Positions 16,174 through 24,988 of a stretch of DNA of 64,000 bases are shown in pieces. The DNA is from Koleobacter methoxysyntrophicus (GTDB lineage Bacteria > Bacillota > Thermosediminibacteria > Koleobacterales > Koleobacteraceae), in the NCBI RefSeq assembly GCF_017301615.1, contig NZ_CP059066.1:248001-312000 (forward strand). The letters run 5' to 3'. A program made the position numbers and the translations under genes. Position 1 is the stretch's first letter. Each line of letters opens with the position of its first letter. The notes under the pieces were generated by a model that ran no database searches, was not told the origin of the DNA, and worked only from the letters and a program-made list of their open reading frames with translations.

Positions 16174-18060
16174 CCCGACTTTGACACTTCATCTGCCATA
16201 AACCCTTACAGAATGGGCATATTACAAAACAAAAATGTACATTTTAGGACTACAAAATAGCCCTTTCAAAATTAAAGGGTAAACTCTTCTGCTGGAATCA
16301 CATTTTTCGGAGGTTTAATCCGGAGAACACGCAAAATCTTACTGCTCAGGTCTGTAGCTTTGGTCTTGATGAAAAAGTTCTTCTGCTCAATTTCAACCTC
16401 AGCAAAGTTCATGGAATTCAAAGCTTCACGAATCTTATCCGGGGAGGCCGTCTCACCAGCTTTTTTCAGTTTGAATTCCAATGTTCTTTCCAGCAGGAAG
16501 GCCAAAAAGCAAATTAAGAAGTGCCCTTTAATCCTCGGCTCTGTCCAATGAAAAATCGGCCTGACCTCCAGAGTACTTTTCATGATCCGGAACGACTCTT
16601 CGATCTTCCACAAGGTATGATAGGCTTCCAGGGCATCCTGTGGTTTTATGTCCTGCTCATTGGTCTGGATACCGTAGTAACCATCAAACCGTTCATCTCT
16701 GGCTATGGCTTCCTGGTCTAGATACCAGACCTCTTTGCCGGAATTTTTGAGGTATTTCCTACCACCGCGTTTGTTGCTGGCCGTAATCTTGGATTGATCT
16801 TTTAAAAGCAGTTTGGCCTTTTGAATGAGCCTTTCTCGGTCTTTTTGGTCTTTTTTGGCTCTTTTAGACGAATATGTAATGATAAGTTTTTCTTTCAGTT
16901 CGCAGGTCTTACCGTCTTGTTTGAATCTGTTAATGTGGTCTATTACTTTGTAGAGGAGCTTTTCGTCCTGTTCGGAATTCAATACGATATAGCCTTCCGG
17001 GTCAAAGACCTGTTCCTCTATCTTTCTGCCCATGTTCTTGATCCGTGCGGCAAAGATGTAACTGTAGTTTCTATCGACGATCCTTTTCAGGTTCAGCTTG
17101 CTGTTGATACCCCTGTCAGCTACTATGATGACCCTGCGAATGCCAAAACGCTTCTCCAGTTTCTCAAGTGCTGTATCCAGGGTCTTGCCATCAAAGGTAT
17201 TGCCGGGAAACAGTTCATAGCCAATAGGTCGGCCTTCACAGTCAACCAAGAGACCCAATACTACCTGGACTTCATTGAACTTCCCGTCTTTGCTGAAACC
17301 GAAATCTCTCAGGGTATCCGCTTTGACGCTCTCGAAGGAAAAGGTGGTTACATCATAAAATACTACGTCTACCTGCATATTGAAGAGGTTTCGGTTTTTA
17401 TGAAACATCAATTCTTCCAGCTGCTCTTTCTGGATATGGATGATGTCCAGTGCACGGTACAGGTGATGTAATTCTACATTCGGCAGCTGCACATAATACC
17501 CTTGGTTGGCATAAGTGGCTAACTTGCTCTTCGGCTGTAAAAGATGCTGGATGACCATGAGAAAACAAGCATCGCTCAAGTTAAACTGGGTCTTCCCTTT
17601 TTCTTTTATCCGGGTCAGTATCTTATCAAGTTCAAACACCTCCCAGATTTTTTTGTAGACGAGATAACCCCAGTTCACTATCCTTGCATCGGAAAAGCTT
17701 TCTAGGTCAATCACTTTCTTTGCCTTGGAAAGTTCTAACAGCCTCATTCCAAGACGTTGGAAGCTGGGGTTGTTCTCTATCTCGTCTAATCGACCCAGAT
17801 TCAGAAGCACCCTGTGTTTTACGTTTTTGCCCTCACGATAGGACTCGACAAGCTGTGCGTATTTGTATTTTCCGGATTGGGTAATTTTGATGAACATGAG
17901 TATATTATACCACGTATAAGCTTTATAGTCAATTACAACCAGAATGCTCATCCGAAATATTGCCACTACATTTTTTAGAGCCTAATATATTATATGCCCA
18001 TTTTTCAAGGGTTCTGAGCCCCTAAATCGAAAAAAATCGCTCCTAACTGTCAAACTCGGG
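16174..18060 (-). mobile_element. IS1634-family insertion sequence
   Basis: A 1,887-base element contains one transposase gene. Its ends are imperfect inverted repeats: CCCGACTTTGACACTTC at 16174 going inwards and, on the opposite strand from 18060, CCCGAGTTTGACAGTTA (about 14 of 17 identical). I find no matching target duplication in the flanks (AAGCCA on the left, CTTCTA on the right), so a deletion probably followed insertion. The left flank is the cassette fragment and the right flank is a truncated amidase gene. Confidence 0.7.
16272..17897 (-). CDS. IS1634-family DDE transposase
   Basis: The protein of about 541 residues begins MFIKITQSGKYKYAQLVESY, the typical start of IS1634 transposases. 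It contains VDVVFYDVTTFSFES with the first catalytic Asp, RRVIIVADRGINSKLNL with the second, and YHTLWKIEESFRIMKSTLEV with the catalytic Glu in the IS4-type Y-x(2)-R/K-x(3)-E context. The open frame extends upstream to 17966, but ATG 17897 fits the family start. The gene appears intact, so the element may still be active. It inserts DNA by cut-and-paste chemistry. Confidence 0.9.
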   Translation of the reverse strand: MFIKITQSGKYKYAQLVESYREGKNVKHRVLLNLGRLDEIENNPSFQRLGMRLLELSKAKKVIDLESFSDARIVNWGYLVYKKIWEVFELDKILTRIKEKGKTQFNLSDACFLMVIQHLLQPKSKLATYANQGYYVQLPNVELHHLYRALDIIHIQKEQLEELMFHKNRNLFNMQVDVVFYDVTTFSFESVKADTLRDFGFSKDGKFNEVQVVLGLLVDCEGRPIGYELFPGNTFDGKTLDTALEKLEKRFGIRRVIIVADRGINSKLNLKRIVDRNYSYIFAARIKNMGRKIEEQVFDPEGYIVLNSEQDEKLLYKVIDHINRFKQDGKTCELKEKLIITYSSKRAKKDQKDRERLIQKAKLLLKDQSKITASNKRGGRKYLKNSGKEVWYLDQEAIARDERFDGYYGIQTNEQDIKPQDALEAYHTLWKIEESFRIMKSTLEVRPIFHWTEPRIKGHFLICFLAFLLERTLEFKLKKAGETASPDKIREALNSMNFAEVEIEQKNFFIKTKATDLSSKILRVLRIKPPKNVIPAEEFTL

Positions 18061-18245
18061 CTTCTATCGTCTACAAAGTAGTGGGCGGAAGCACCCCTGT
18101 TTCCACTGTTAAAATACCGGTAATGGGCCTCCGCATCAGCGCCTCTTGCCCTGTTTCCCGTGTCGTGAATGACAATATACTTTATCTTTTCATCATTCCT
18201 CCCGGAATAGTTATACCTGATGATCTTTTTTTTTATGGGCAGCAC
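18061..18245 (-). pseudogene. N-terminal fragment of an N-acetylmuramoyl-L-alanine amidase
   Basis: From a GTG at 18245 the minus strand encodes a basic start (LPIKKKIIRYNYSGRND), then KYIVIHDTGNRARGADAEAH and YFNSGNRGASAHYFVDD. These are the amidase_2 hallmarks, including the zinc-binding His of VIHDTG and the HYFVDD motif. At DDR the gene runs into the right end of the IS element (18060). The enzyme would cleave the amide bond between muramic acid and peptide in cell walls and is of the phage or spore type. About 60 of perhaps 200 or more residues remain, so it is not functional. Confidence 0.75.
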
Positions 18246-18338
18246 AGTCTTTTTCCCGCCTTTCTTCTTGGTCTGATGAAAATATACAAAACCTCATCTC
18301 CATATAACAGTTTTTACCTGTGTAAAGGGAATACACAT
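18240..18338. repeat. Amidase-start/Rpn-leader junction repeat, unit 1
   Basis: CAGCACAGTCTTT...AATATACAAA...CTCATCTCCATATAACAG recurs at 18471-18566. It joins the start of the amidase gene to the Rpn start region (ATGGAGATGAGG on the minus strand), and so records a deletion that was later duplicated. Confidence 0.7.
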
Positions 18339-18465
18339 TAATCGAATATATGTTCTATATAAATATTTTAGCCTATATACTGCATTGAGTCAAGAAAAAT
18401 AATGTAAATTAAAAAAGACGCTTTTATTTAGCGTCTAATACCTCTTTCCCTACAGGCTTTCCTGT
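18293..18465 (-). repeat. Rpn leader repeat, unit 2 (copy D)
   Basis: This is near-identical to 6989-7166, again with the AGACGC/GCGTCT hairpin (18411-18437) that would terminate minus-strand transcripts. No Rpn coding sequence beyond the first codons remains. Confidence 0.8.
18411..18437 (-). terminator. Rho-independent terminator (inside Rpn leader unit 2)
   Basis: AGACGC pairs with GCGTCT around a 9-base loop and is followed on the minus strand by six T residues. It is a duplicate of the terminator at 7111-7138. Confidence 0.65.
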
Positions 18466-18470
18466 GTTCC

Positions 18471-18605
18471 CAGCACAGTCTTTCCACCGCCTTTTTTCTT
18501 GCTCTGCTAAAAATATACAAACCTCATCTCCATATAACAGTTTTTACCTGTGTAAAGTGAATACACACGATAACCCCCTCTAATGCCTTCTCTCATGCCT
18601 TCTTC
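18471..18605 (-). repeat. Junction repeat unit 2 with Rpn C-terminal scrap (copy E)
   Basis: 18471-18566 repeats 18240-18338. Directly next to it (about 18575-18605) the minus strand reads EGMREGIRG, the tail repeat of Rpn proteins. Head and tail of an Rpn gene are thus fused with the body gone. Apart from these scraps 18246-18701 holds no gene. Confidence 0.55.
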
Positions 18606-18704
18606 TCCGCATCAAAGCATCTTTGTATTGAGTCTATATTATTGATATAATAGTATTTAAGCAGAATATCTGAATAGCGGTATAAATTTAGGGGGTTCAT
18701 TTTG

Positions 18705-20108
18705 ATGTCACAGAAACAATATGCCAATTTTTTTGTGAGGGCAATGGACCTTACAGGCCTTCTTTATAACGGCATTTTGCTGTGGAGTCACAACAGTTGG
18801 CCTCGGGATAAAGTGCTTCGTTACAGTGAGGCACGGTTTCGCAAAGTTCTCATGTATGCGTATTCGAAATGCCCCTTTTACAGAGAATATTACAGGAGCC
18901 ACGGCATTTGTGAAAAGGACCTTCCATACTTAAAGCCCAAGGACCTCCCGCTCATCGATAAAGACCTTGTGCGGTCAAACTTCTATGGCATTGCTGCAGT
19001 TCCTCTGGAACCACACGATATCGAGGAGGCTTTGCGTGGAGGAGAGTTACTTATCCGGATTGGCAGGTGGATCCTTATCCACAGTTCGGGGAGCACAGGG
19101 AAGCCCGCCAATTTTCTTTACAGTGGATCGGCAATTACAGCAATTGAAGCCAACTTTATACGAATAAGTATTGGAGGATATAATACCATCAGCTTTAAGG
19201 ACTTTCCGATAAGAACCCTGTATGTAGCCTCTGTAGGGAGCGGCTACGCCAGCACATCTATTGCGCTCAACGGAATCAGGAAATACCGTTCAAGAAGCCT
19301 GATTTTGAACATTCAGGAACCCTGGGAATGCTGGCCAGAAAAGATCCGGTCATTCAAACCCAATTACATTGCCGGATATCCCTCCTGCATTAGGCTCATC
19401 GCAGAACTTCAGGAAAAGGGGAAAATCCACATCCGGCCCAAAAAGATAATTACCGGAGGGGAACCCCTGACTTTGGAGACAGCGGCATTTTTCAGGCGGG
19501 TATTTGGCGCAGATGTCATAGACTACTATGCCTGTACTGAATCTCTGTGCCTTGGGGCAGGAGCAAACTGGTACAAAGGAATATACCTTTTCGACGATTT
19601 GAACTACTTTGAAGTTGACAATTACGGGCGGCTTATTATAACCCCTCTCTATAATAGTGCTTTTCCGCTTATACGATACCGTCTTAATGATGTAGTCCTC
19701 GGTTTTACTCGTGAGGAAAGAGGGCCTTTACCCTACACGCATATAGACAAAATCCTGGGTCGCAGTGAGGAAACGATGTGGTTCAAGAACCCGAAAGGAA
19801 ACTGGGATTTCCTCCATCCCCTTTTCATCGATGACCTTGATGCCCCGGGGGTAAAACAATATCAGTTCGTTCAGGAGAGTGAAACCTCATTCACTCTGCG
19901 GGTAGTCCCGGAACCAGGTGCATGCCGGGAAGTTCTGAAAGAGGAAGCCGAAGTACAAGTACGTTCCTTCTTAAGCAAAAAAAACCTTGAAAATGTTCGG
20001 TTCTCTATCGAATACGTCAACAGCCTCAAACCGGATAGGATAACAGGCAAAATCAAATTAGTAGAAAAGCTCGGCAAGGGAGGACCTGATGATTGTAACG
20101 GGTATTAA
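18705..20108 (+). CDS. PaaK/CapK-like adenylate-forming enzyme
   Basis: This 467-residue protein belongs to the phenylacetate-CoA ligase/coenzyme F390 synthetase-like group, often annotated CapK in polysaccharide loci. Seen: WILIHSSGSTGKPANFLYS (the P-loop-like AMP-binding motif, about residues 126-144), ITGGEPLTLETAAFFRRVFG then DYYACTESLCLG (adenine-binding region), and a C-terminal lid with PDRITGKIKLV. The reaction would activate a carboxylic acid as an acyl-adenylate, possibly to decorate a glycan. It is on the plus strand, convergent with galU. I prefer ATG 18705 over TTG 18702; GGGGG lies about 9 bases upstream. The substrate is unknown. Confidence 0.8.
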   Translation: MSQKQYANFFVRAMDLTGLLYNGILLWSHNSWPRDKVLRYSEARFRKVLMYAYSKCPFYREYYRSHGICEKDLPYLKPKDLPLIDKDLVRSNFYGIAAVPLEPHDIEEALRGGELLIRIGRWILIHSSGSTGKPANFLYSGSAITAIEANFIRISIGGYNTISFKDFPIRTLYVASVGSGYASTSIALNGIRKYRSRSLILNIQEPWECWPEKIRSFKPNYIAGYPSCIRLIAELQEKGKIHIRPKKIITGGEPLTLETAAFFRRVFGADVIDYYACTESLCLGAGANWYKGIYLFDDLNYFEVDNYGRLIITPLYNSAFPLIRYRLNDVVLGFTREERGPLPYTHIDKILGRSEETMWFKNPKGNWDFLHPLFIDDLDAPGVKQYQFVQESETSFTLRVVPEPGACREVLKEEAEVQVRSFLSKKNLENVRFSIEYVNSLKPDRITGKIKLVEKLGKGGPDDCNGY

Positions 20109-20265
20109 AAGCACTGCAGGATTCGTTATATGGCTCAATCATTTCTAATATAATTTCCGATAATTTTTTCATCCTTATTCGCCCCACATCTTTTAATTAT
20201 CGTCAAAGAACTTTTCTGTTAATATTTTTTCATACATACATTTCACCCCACATTCGTCATCTTCA

Positions 20266-21191
20266 TCACCGGCCTAATCCTTCCTTCACAGCAGCAGCCT
20301 CATCAAATGCAGTACCCTTCGTTTCTTTTTCCGTAATATTTATTAAATACTTAAGAAAGTCCTCCCGCAGGTCTTCTCTTCTTAAAGCAAACTCTACAGT
20401 GGCTTGTAAAAAACCCAGTTTATCTCCTACATCATACCTTTTCCCTTCAAATTTATAGGCATACATAGCTTCCCTGGCTGCCAGCACCTTTAAAGCATCG
20501 GTAAGCTGTATCTCCCCACCCCTTCCGGGCTTAGTGTTATCGAGTATGTCAAATATGCCGGGGGTTATGATATACCTGCCCAGTATTGCTATATTTGACG
20601 GCGCTTCTTCTAAGGAAGGCTTTTCTACCAAATTCTTTACTTTATATACTCCTTCTTCTATAAGCTTTCCATCTACTATACCGTATTTGCTCACATCTTC
20701 ATCAGCAACTGCTTGAACTCCAAGTATGGTAGTCTTGTATTCGTTATATGCCTCTATTAACTGCTTAAGACAGGGTTTGGATTCACTATGTACGATATCA
20801 TCTCCAAGCAGTACCCCAAACGGTTCATTTCCCACAAAGCTCCTTGCACAATTTATGGCATGGCCCAATCCTTTAGGCTCCTTTTGTCTTACATAATGGA
20901 TATTTACCATATTTGAAATATCCCTTACTAAAGATAAAAGCTCTTTTTTATTCTTTTTTTCAAGCTCTAACTCAAGCTCTATAGACCTGTCAAAATGGTC
21001 CTCAATAGCCCTCTTATTCCTGCCGGTAATGATAAGTATTTCTTCAATGCCTGACTCGATAGCTTCTTCAATGATATACTGTATAGTAGGCTTATCTACT
21101 ATAGGAAGCATTTCTTTAGGCTGTGCTTTTGTTGCAGGTAAAAATCGGGTTCCGAGACCTGCAGCCGGTATTATTGCTTTGGCGCTTTCAT
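20266..21191 (-). pseudogene. galU: UTP-glucose-1-phosphate uridylyltransferase with frameshift near the start
   Basis: From 21111 down the 281-residue frame is a good GalU (MLPIVDKPTIQYIIEEAIES..., FGVLLGDDIVHSE, RYDVGDKLGFL). The missing N-terminus is present just upstream but split. ATG 21191 (AGGAGTG ribosome site) starts M-K-A-P-K, and the frame shifted by one base gives AIIPAAGLGTRFLPATKAQP then KEMLPIV. Together these would make the normal GalU start with its GLGTRFLP nucleotide-binding loop. In the current sequence the AIIPAAG frame has an upstream stop and no start codon. Either one base is lost (CCAAAGCA where CCAAAAGCA is expected) and the gene is dead, or this is a sequence error. 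GalU makes UDP-glucose for surface glycans. Confidence 0.8.
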
Positions 21192-21235
21192 CTCACATTC
21201 ACTCCTATCCATATCTCTTAATTATTCCATTACCC

Positions 21236-21405
21236 CTATTTCCTAATCAACCCTGCCCTTTCTAAAATTCTCTGCCCCGGCATATTTTTAATAATGAAAT
21301 CAAGCTCCGGAATTTTCAGGATGTATATAAGGGCTAGATACACAATAAACCCGGCAAAGATGCAGGCTGAGAGGTTTACAAAAATAATCTTGAATTTCTC
21401 TTTAA
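21236..21405 (-). pseudogene. C-terminal fragment of a multi-pass membrane protein (MurJ/Wzx-like)
   Basis: In one minus-strand frame the sequence gives FKIIFVNLSACIFAGFIVYL then ALIYILKIPELDFIIKNMPG and ends AGLIRK. One membrane segment followed by a short basic tail is the way MurJ/MviN-type lipid flippases end. It has no start and is cut at about 21405. I infer the family from the pattern only. Confidence 0.35.
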
Positions 21406-21474
21406 ATCAACAAATATTCCTTAAAGAATTTAAGAAAATTTATTCATAATACCTAGCTTAAATATTTTTCCAAC

Positions 21475-22047
21475 TTAAGTATTGCATAAGAATATCTGAA
21501 AATATATACGATCCAAATATTTATCCTTGGAATAATACTCAATTCGTTTTCGAATAAATTTATCTACTTCATTAAGAGTTAAATTCAACCAAGAACCTCT
21601 AATTTCTTTTTCTGTAACTGCTAATTTAGCTATAACCCAAGAAGACTCCTCTATATATTTTTGACTTTCCAATTCTTTGGCAACACGAAGAACTTCTTCC
21701 CGAGTGAAAATTCCAAAACGATAAAGTGCCTTTTCAAGCCTTTCAGAAGTAAAAGCTCTTTCTATTTCGTTTTTTCTCACACTCCTACCTGACTTTACCT
21801 CAACCATAAAAGCTAAGCTGTTCTCATCAATATTTAGACCCCAACTAGAAAACCTTTCTTTATCCCAATCTTTGGTTTGACCACCAACCTTTTCATAAAC
21901 ATAAGGAAATCTAATTGCTAATAAATCAAAATCTGCAGTACCTCTTTGGTTTTCATGCCCTAGACAATGTAAAACAAAGTTTGATAACAAAAAAAATCCG
22001 TTAAACCGAAGATACCAATATGTTAGCTCTTCAGCAAAATTGTTCAT
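21475..22047 (-). CDS. Putative PD-(D/E)XK nuclease-like protein
   Basis: The 190-residue protein contains GTADFDLLAIRFPYVYE and, about 40 residues on, LAFMVEVKSGRSVRKNE. An Asp on a strand followed by E-x-K on the next strand (VEVKSG) is the PD-(D/E)XK nuclease pattern; the first helix (FAEELTYWYLRFNGFFL) precedes it as in related restriction-like folds. GAGGGTG lies 6 bases before the ATG. It is monocistronic between galU debris and an IS remnant, and its AT-rich codons resemble the accessory regions. No known family name can be given; it could be a small restriction or defence nuclease. Confidence 0.55.
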   Translation of the reverse strand: MNNFAEELTYWYLRFNGFFLLSNFVLHCLGHENQRGTADFDLLAIRFPYVYEKVGGQTKDWDKERFSSWGLNIDENSLAFMVEVKSGRSVRKNEIERAFTSERLEKALYRFGIFTREEVLRVAKELESQKYIEESSWVIAKLAVTEKEIRGSWLNLTLNEVDKFIRKRIEYYSKDKYLDRIYFQIFLCNT

Positions 22048-22262
22048 TTATTTCACCCTCGAAAATTAAATTTTTTTACTGCCATAGCTTCCATTATAGC
22101 TCTGGGTAAAGCGTTGCATAAAATTTTTTTATAAAAGTCAAGCAAAAACTTGGTATACTTTAATATTGCAAATATGATAATTTATGGAAGTATTATTTTT
22201 TTCTTATGTTAAAAGGAGCAACTGCCTATGAGTAGTCCTCCACATTTTACCATAGTATTTAG

Positions 22263-22700
22263 TTAAATTATTGGATCGTAACTTGGGTCATCCAAAAAGT
22301 CTGCTTCGCCTTGTACTACCTGCCTTAAGGTTTCTTGAAAAATTGTTTCATGGTCCACCTTTCTTTGACGGCCTTTGGATTTTTTTGTTGGTCGATAAAG
22401 CTTTTTAACAAAGCTTGTAAACGGTTCTAAAAGGCAGGTATGCAAGTAATCTTTTGATGATTAGTAATGGCCCTCTGCAACATGTTTTTAACTTTAGAAG
22501 CAGCAATAAGCAATAGGTCATCAGCGCAATAAATAGTTGGTTTTCCACCGCCCATTGACTAAGTCCGTAAAAATGCTTTATGCGTAGGTGCTGTTTTACC
22601 CACTTGAAGAATAATTCTATTTGCTATCTGTTGTGGTATATATCGGCTATTTCCTCTGCAGTTATCCTGCTATTAATTTTAGCATATACAAGGATTTACT
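22263..22700 (-). pseudogene. Remnant of an IS4-family transposase
   Basis: The minus strand keeps SRITAEEIADIYHNR, then a TAG where Trp is expected, then QIELFFKWVKQHLRIKHFYG. This is the YREK signature (Y-x2-R-x3-E-x6-K) that marks IS4 transposases. The frame changes further on to HTCLLEPFTSFVKKLYR and ends SYDPII at 22263. With a nonsense codon, a frameshift and no N-terminal half this is dead. In 22048-22262 I see no gene. Confidence 0.7.
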
Positions 22701-22717
22701 CCAAATTTATTGGAGGG

Positions 22718-24064
22718 CTATATAGATACCTTTGCCTCATCTTTATAGAACAAATGATTAATTAAAATAATTATTATATAATAAACAAGTAATCCATTCC
22801 ACCAATTTAAATAACTGCTTGTTATTAAAAACGTTAAAAAGAACATTACTAGATATATTTTTTCTTTTATATCAATTTTTAAATCGGGAAAATCTCTAGA
22901 TGAATATAGATACCAAATATAGAATGAAATAGTAGTGGCAATTGCTATAGAAAAATTACTTCTATAGATTGTTATCGCAGTAAAGTTCAATAAAATTGTA
23001 ACAACGAGCATTTTTAAAACAGCAGCAGCATATTTTTTTTCGCGTTTTTGCGCTTTATATAAGTTTATATACAAAGCATCTATCACAATAATTGCTGGAT
23101 ATCCTGCAAATAGTATAGAAATAACATTTAATGAAGGAATATATTTTGGTAAAAAATTATTGACTATAAATACAAAAATAAAATAACCACCACTAGATAA
23201 CGTCCCTATTATTAAAAAGTATTTTTTTATTTTATTAATCTTAGACTTATCTTGATTACGTGCTAGATACGGATATAATGTCATAGATACAGAATTAATC
23301 AAAACTTTTATGACCCCCATCATTGAAATAGCAAATGAATAAAATGCAAAATCTTCGATTGATAAAGCGAATTTAATAAACCATCTATCTATAGAATAAA
23401 AAAACTTAGAAGATAAATTTGCTATCATTATAAAACTGCCTATTTTAAAATGATTCCTTATTTCAGTATAATCAATCGTAGAAGAAATTCCTTTGTACTT
23501 TTTCAAAAAATATATCTCTAATCCAATAAACACAGCATAATATGTAAGAATGTTTCCTATAACAAAAGGCCAAAAATTATCAATTCTTAATATGAAAATA
23601 TTAAATAAATTTACAAATAACAATAAGAGGGGGGTCAATATCATAATCCTGGAATAAATATCAAACTCACCTAATGCCTGATACAAAAACTTAAAAAGAG
23701 TTTGCATATTTATAGGTAATATACTAACAGAAAAAGCAATCAAAATCTTATCATCTAAAACAAATCCCATAATACCTGTAAATATAGTCACTATTAGCTG
23801 AAACATAATTAAAAACTTATGTTCACCTTTTAGTTTTTTCTTATAAATTTCATTTTCGAACTTTCCACCATATTTTATATAAATACCATCAATAAACCCA
23901 AAATGTAAAATTCCAACATAACTCACATATAAAGTAAAGGTTTTTAAAAAGGCATATTGATCTAATGATAAAAATGCAGGAACTAAAAAACCTGTAATAA
24001 TTCCAATGACTAAATTTATAAAATTTGAATTAAAGACTTTTAAAAGATCCTTTTTTAGCTGCAT
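22718..24064 (-). CDS. Wzx-like oligosaccharide flippase
   Basis: The 448-residue protein is almost entirely hydrophobic with about 12-14 membrane segments and short basic loops. The start LLKVFNSNFINLVIGIITGF then LVPAFLSLDQYAFLKTF is the usual first transmembrane pair of polysaccharide-transport (MOP superfamily) flippases. It should move the lipid-linked repeat unit of the glycan across the membrane. It is the last gene before the IS remnant and follows rfbD by 61 bases. GAGAGAG precedes the ATG. Family assignment is good; the substrate is unknown. Confidence 0.82.
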   Translation of the reverse strand: MQLKKDLLKVFNSNFINLVIGIITGFLVPAFLSLDQYAFLKTFTLYVSYVGILHFGFIDGIYIKYGGKFENEIYKKKLKGEHKFLIMFQLIVTIFTGIMGFVLDDKILIAFSVSILPINMQTLFKFLYQALGEFDIYSRIMILTPLLLLFVNLFNIFILRIDNFWPFVIGNILTYYAVFIGLEIYFLKKYKGISSTIDYTEIRNHFKIGSFIMIANLSSKFFYSIDRWFIKFALSIEDFAFYSFAISMMGVIKVLINSVSMTLYPYLARNQDKSKINKIKKYFLIIGTLSSGGYFIFVFIVNNFLPKYIPSLNVISILFAGYPAIIVIDALYINLYKAQKREKKYAAAVLKMLVVTILLNFTAITIYRSNFSIAIATTISFYIWYLYSSRDFPDLKIDIKEKIYLVMFFLTFLITSSYLNWWNGLLVYYIIIILINHLFYKDEAKVSI

Positions 24065-24125
24065 ACTCTCTCAAATCTCCATTCTAAATCATAAACTTAA
24101 ATTAATAAAACCTGCATGTTTTTTA

Positions 24126-24977
24126 TTAATTCAAATCTAATACGTTTATATATCTCTTTAGTGCATCTTTCCAATTCGGTAATCTGCTGAAGCCTTTTAA
24201 TTCCAATTTATCCTTTAATAACCGTGAATATTTAGGTCTTACTGCCTTTATCGGATACTCCTCACTCTTTATAGGTACAACCTTTACATCATCCATCCCT
24301 GCTATTTTAAATATTTCACATGCAAATTCATACCAACTGCAGTATCCTTCATTTGTTGCATGGTATACACCATACTTATCTGTTTGTATCATATCACAAA
24401 GAAGCTTTGCTAAATCATAGGTATATGTTGGAGAACCTACCTGGTCGCAAACAACTTTTATTTCCTTTCTTTCTTGTCCAAGTTTTAGCATTGTTTTAAT
24501 AAAATTATTTCCATTTTTACCAAATACCCATGATGTTCTAACGATAAAAAACTTATCTGAATTTTTTTGCACTTCCTGCTCTCCAAGATATTTTGTTAAT
24601 CCATAATAATTTACTGGATTTGGTGTATCTGTAACTTCGTATGGTTCTTTTTTTTCTCCATCAAATACATAATCTGTGCTTATATATACCATTTTTGCAT
24701 CTAATTCTTTGCATGCCTGTGCTATATATCTTGTACCAAGCACATTTACTGCGTAGCATAGATCTCTTTCATCCTCTGCCTTATCTACAGCTGTATATGC
24801 AGCACAATGTATAACCACATCTGGTCTATAATTCAGTATAAAACTTTTTGTTTGTTCCTCATTAGTTAAATCAAAATTTTCTCTATTAACACCAATATGC
24901 TCAATGTTTAATTTTTTTAACCTTTCTACAACATCATATCCAAGCTGTCCATTAGCACCTGTTATTAAAACTCTCAT
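24126..24977 (-). CDS. rfbD: dTDP-4-dehydrorhamnose reductase
   Basis: This 283-residue short-chain dehydrogenase has the N-terminal NAD(P) loop MRVLITGANGQLGYDV, the VIHCAAYTAVDKAEDE motif, VYISTDYVFDGE and the catalytic NYYGLTKYLGE (Y-x3-K, about residues 126-130), all typical of RfbD/RmlD. It performs the last step to dTDP-L-rhamnose in the cytoplasm. AGAGGTG precedes the ATG. It lies 11 bases after rfbB in the rfbACBD run. Length and motifs are complete. Confidence 0.95.
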   Translation of the reverse strand: MRVLITGANGQLGYDVVERLKKLNIEHIGVNRENFDLTNEEQTKSFILNYRPDVVIHCAAYTAVDKAEDERDLCYAVNVLGTRYIAQACKELDAKMVYISTDYVFDGEKKEPYEVTDTPNPVNYYGLTKYLGEQEVQKNSDKFFIVRTSWVFGKNGNNFIKTMLKLGQERKEIKVVCDQVGSPTYTYDLAKLLCDMIQTDKYGVYHATNEGYCSWYEFACEIFKIAGMDDVKVVPIKSEEYPIKAVRPKYSRLLKDKLELKGFSRLPNWKDALKRYINVLDLN

Positions 24978-24988
24978 ATCAGCACCTC

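Noticed and set aside
16168-18066. Target-site duplication of the IS1634 element
   Set aside because: The bases next to the two inverted repeats (AAGCCA and CTTCTA) do not match, so no duplication can be claimed.
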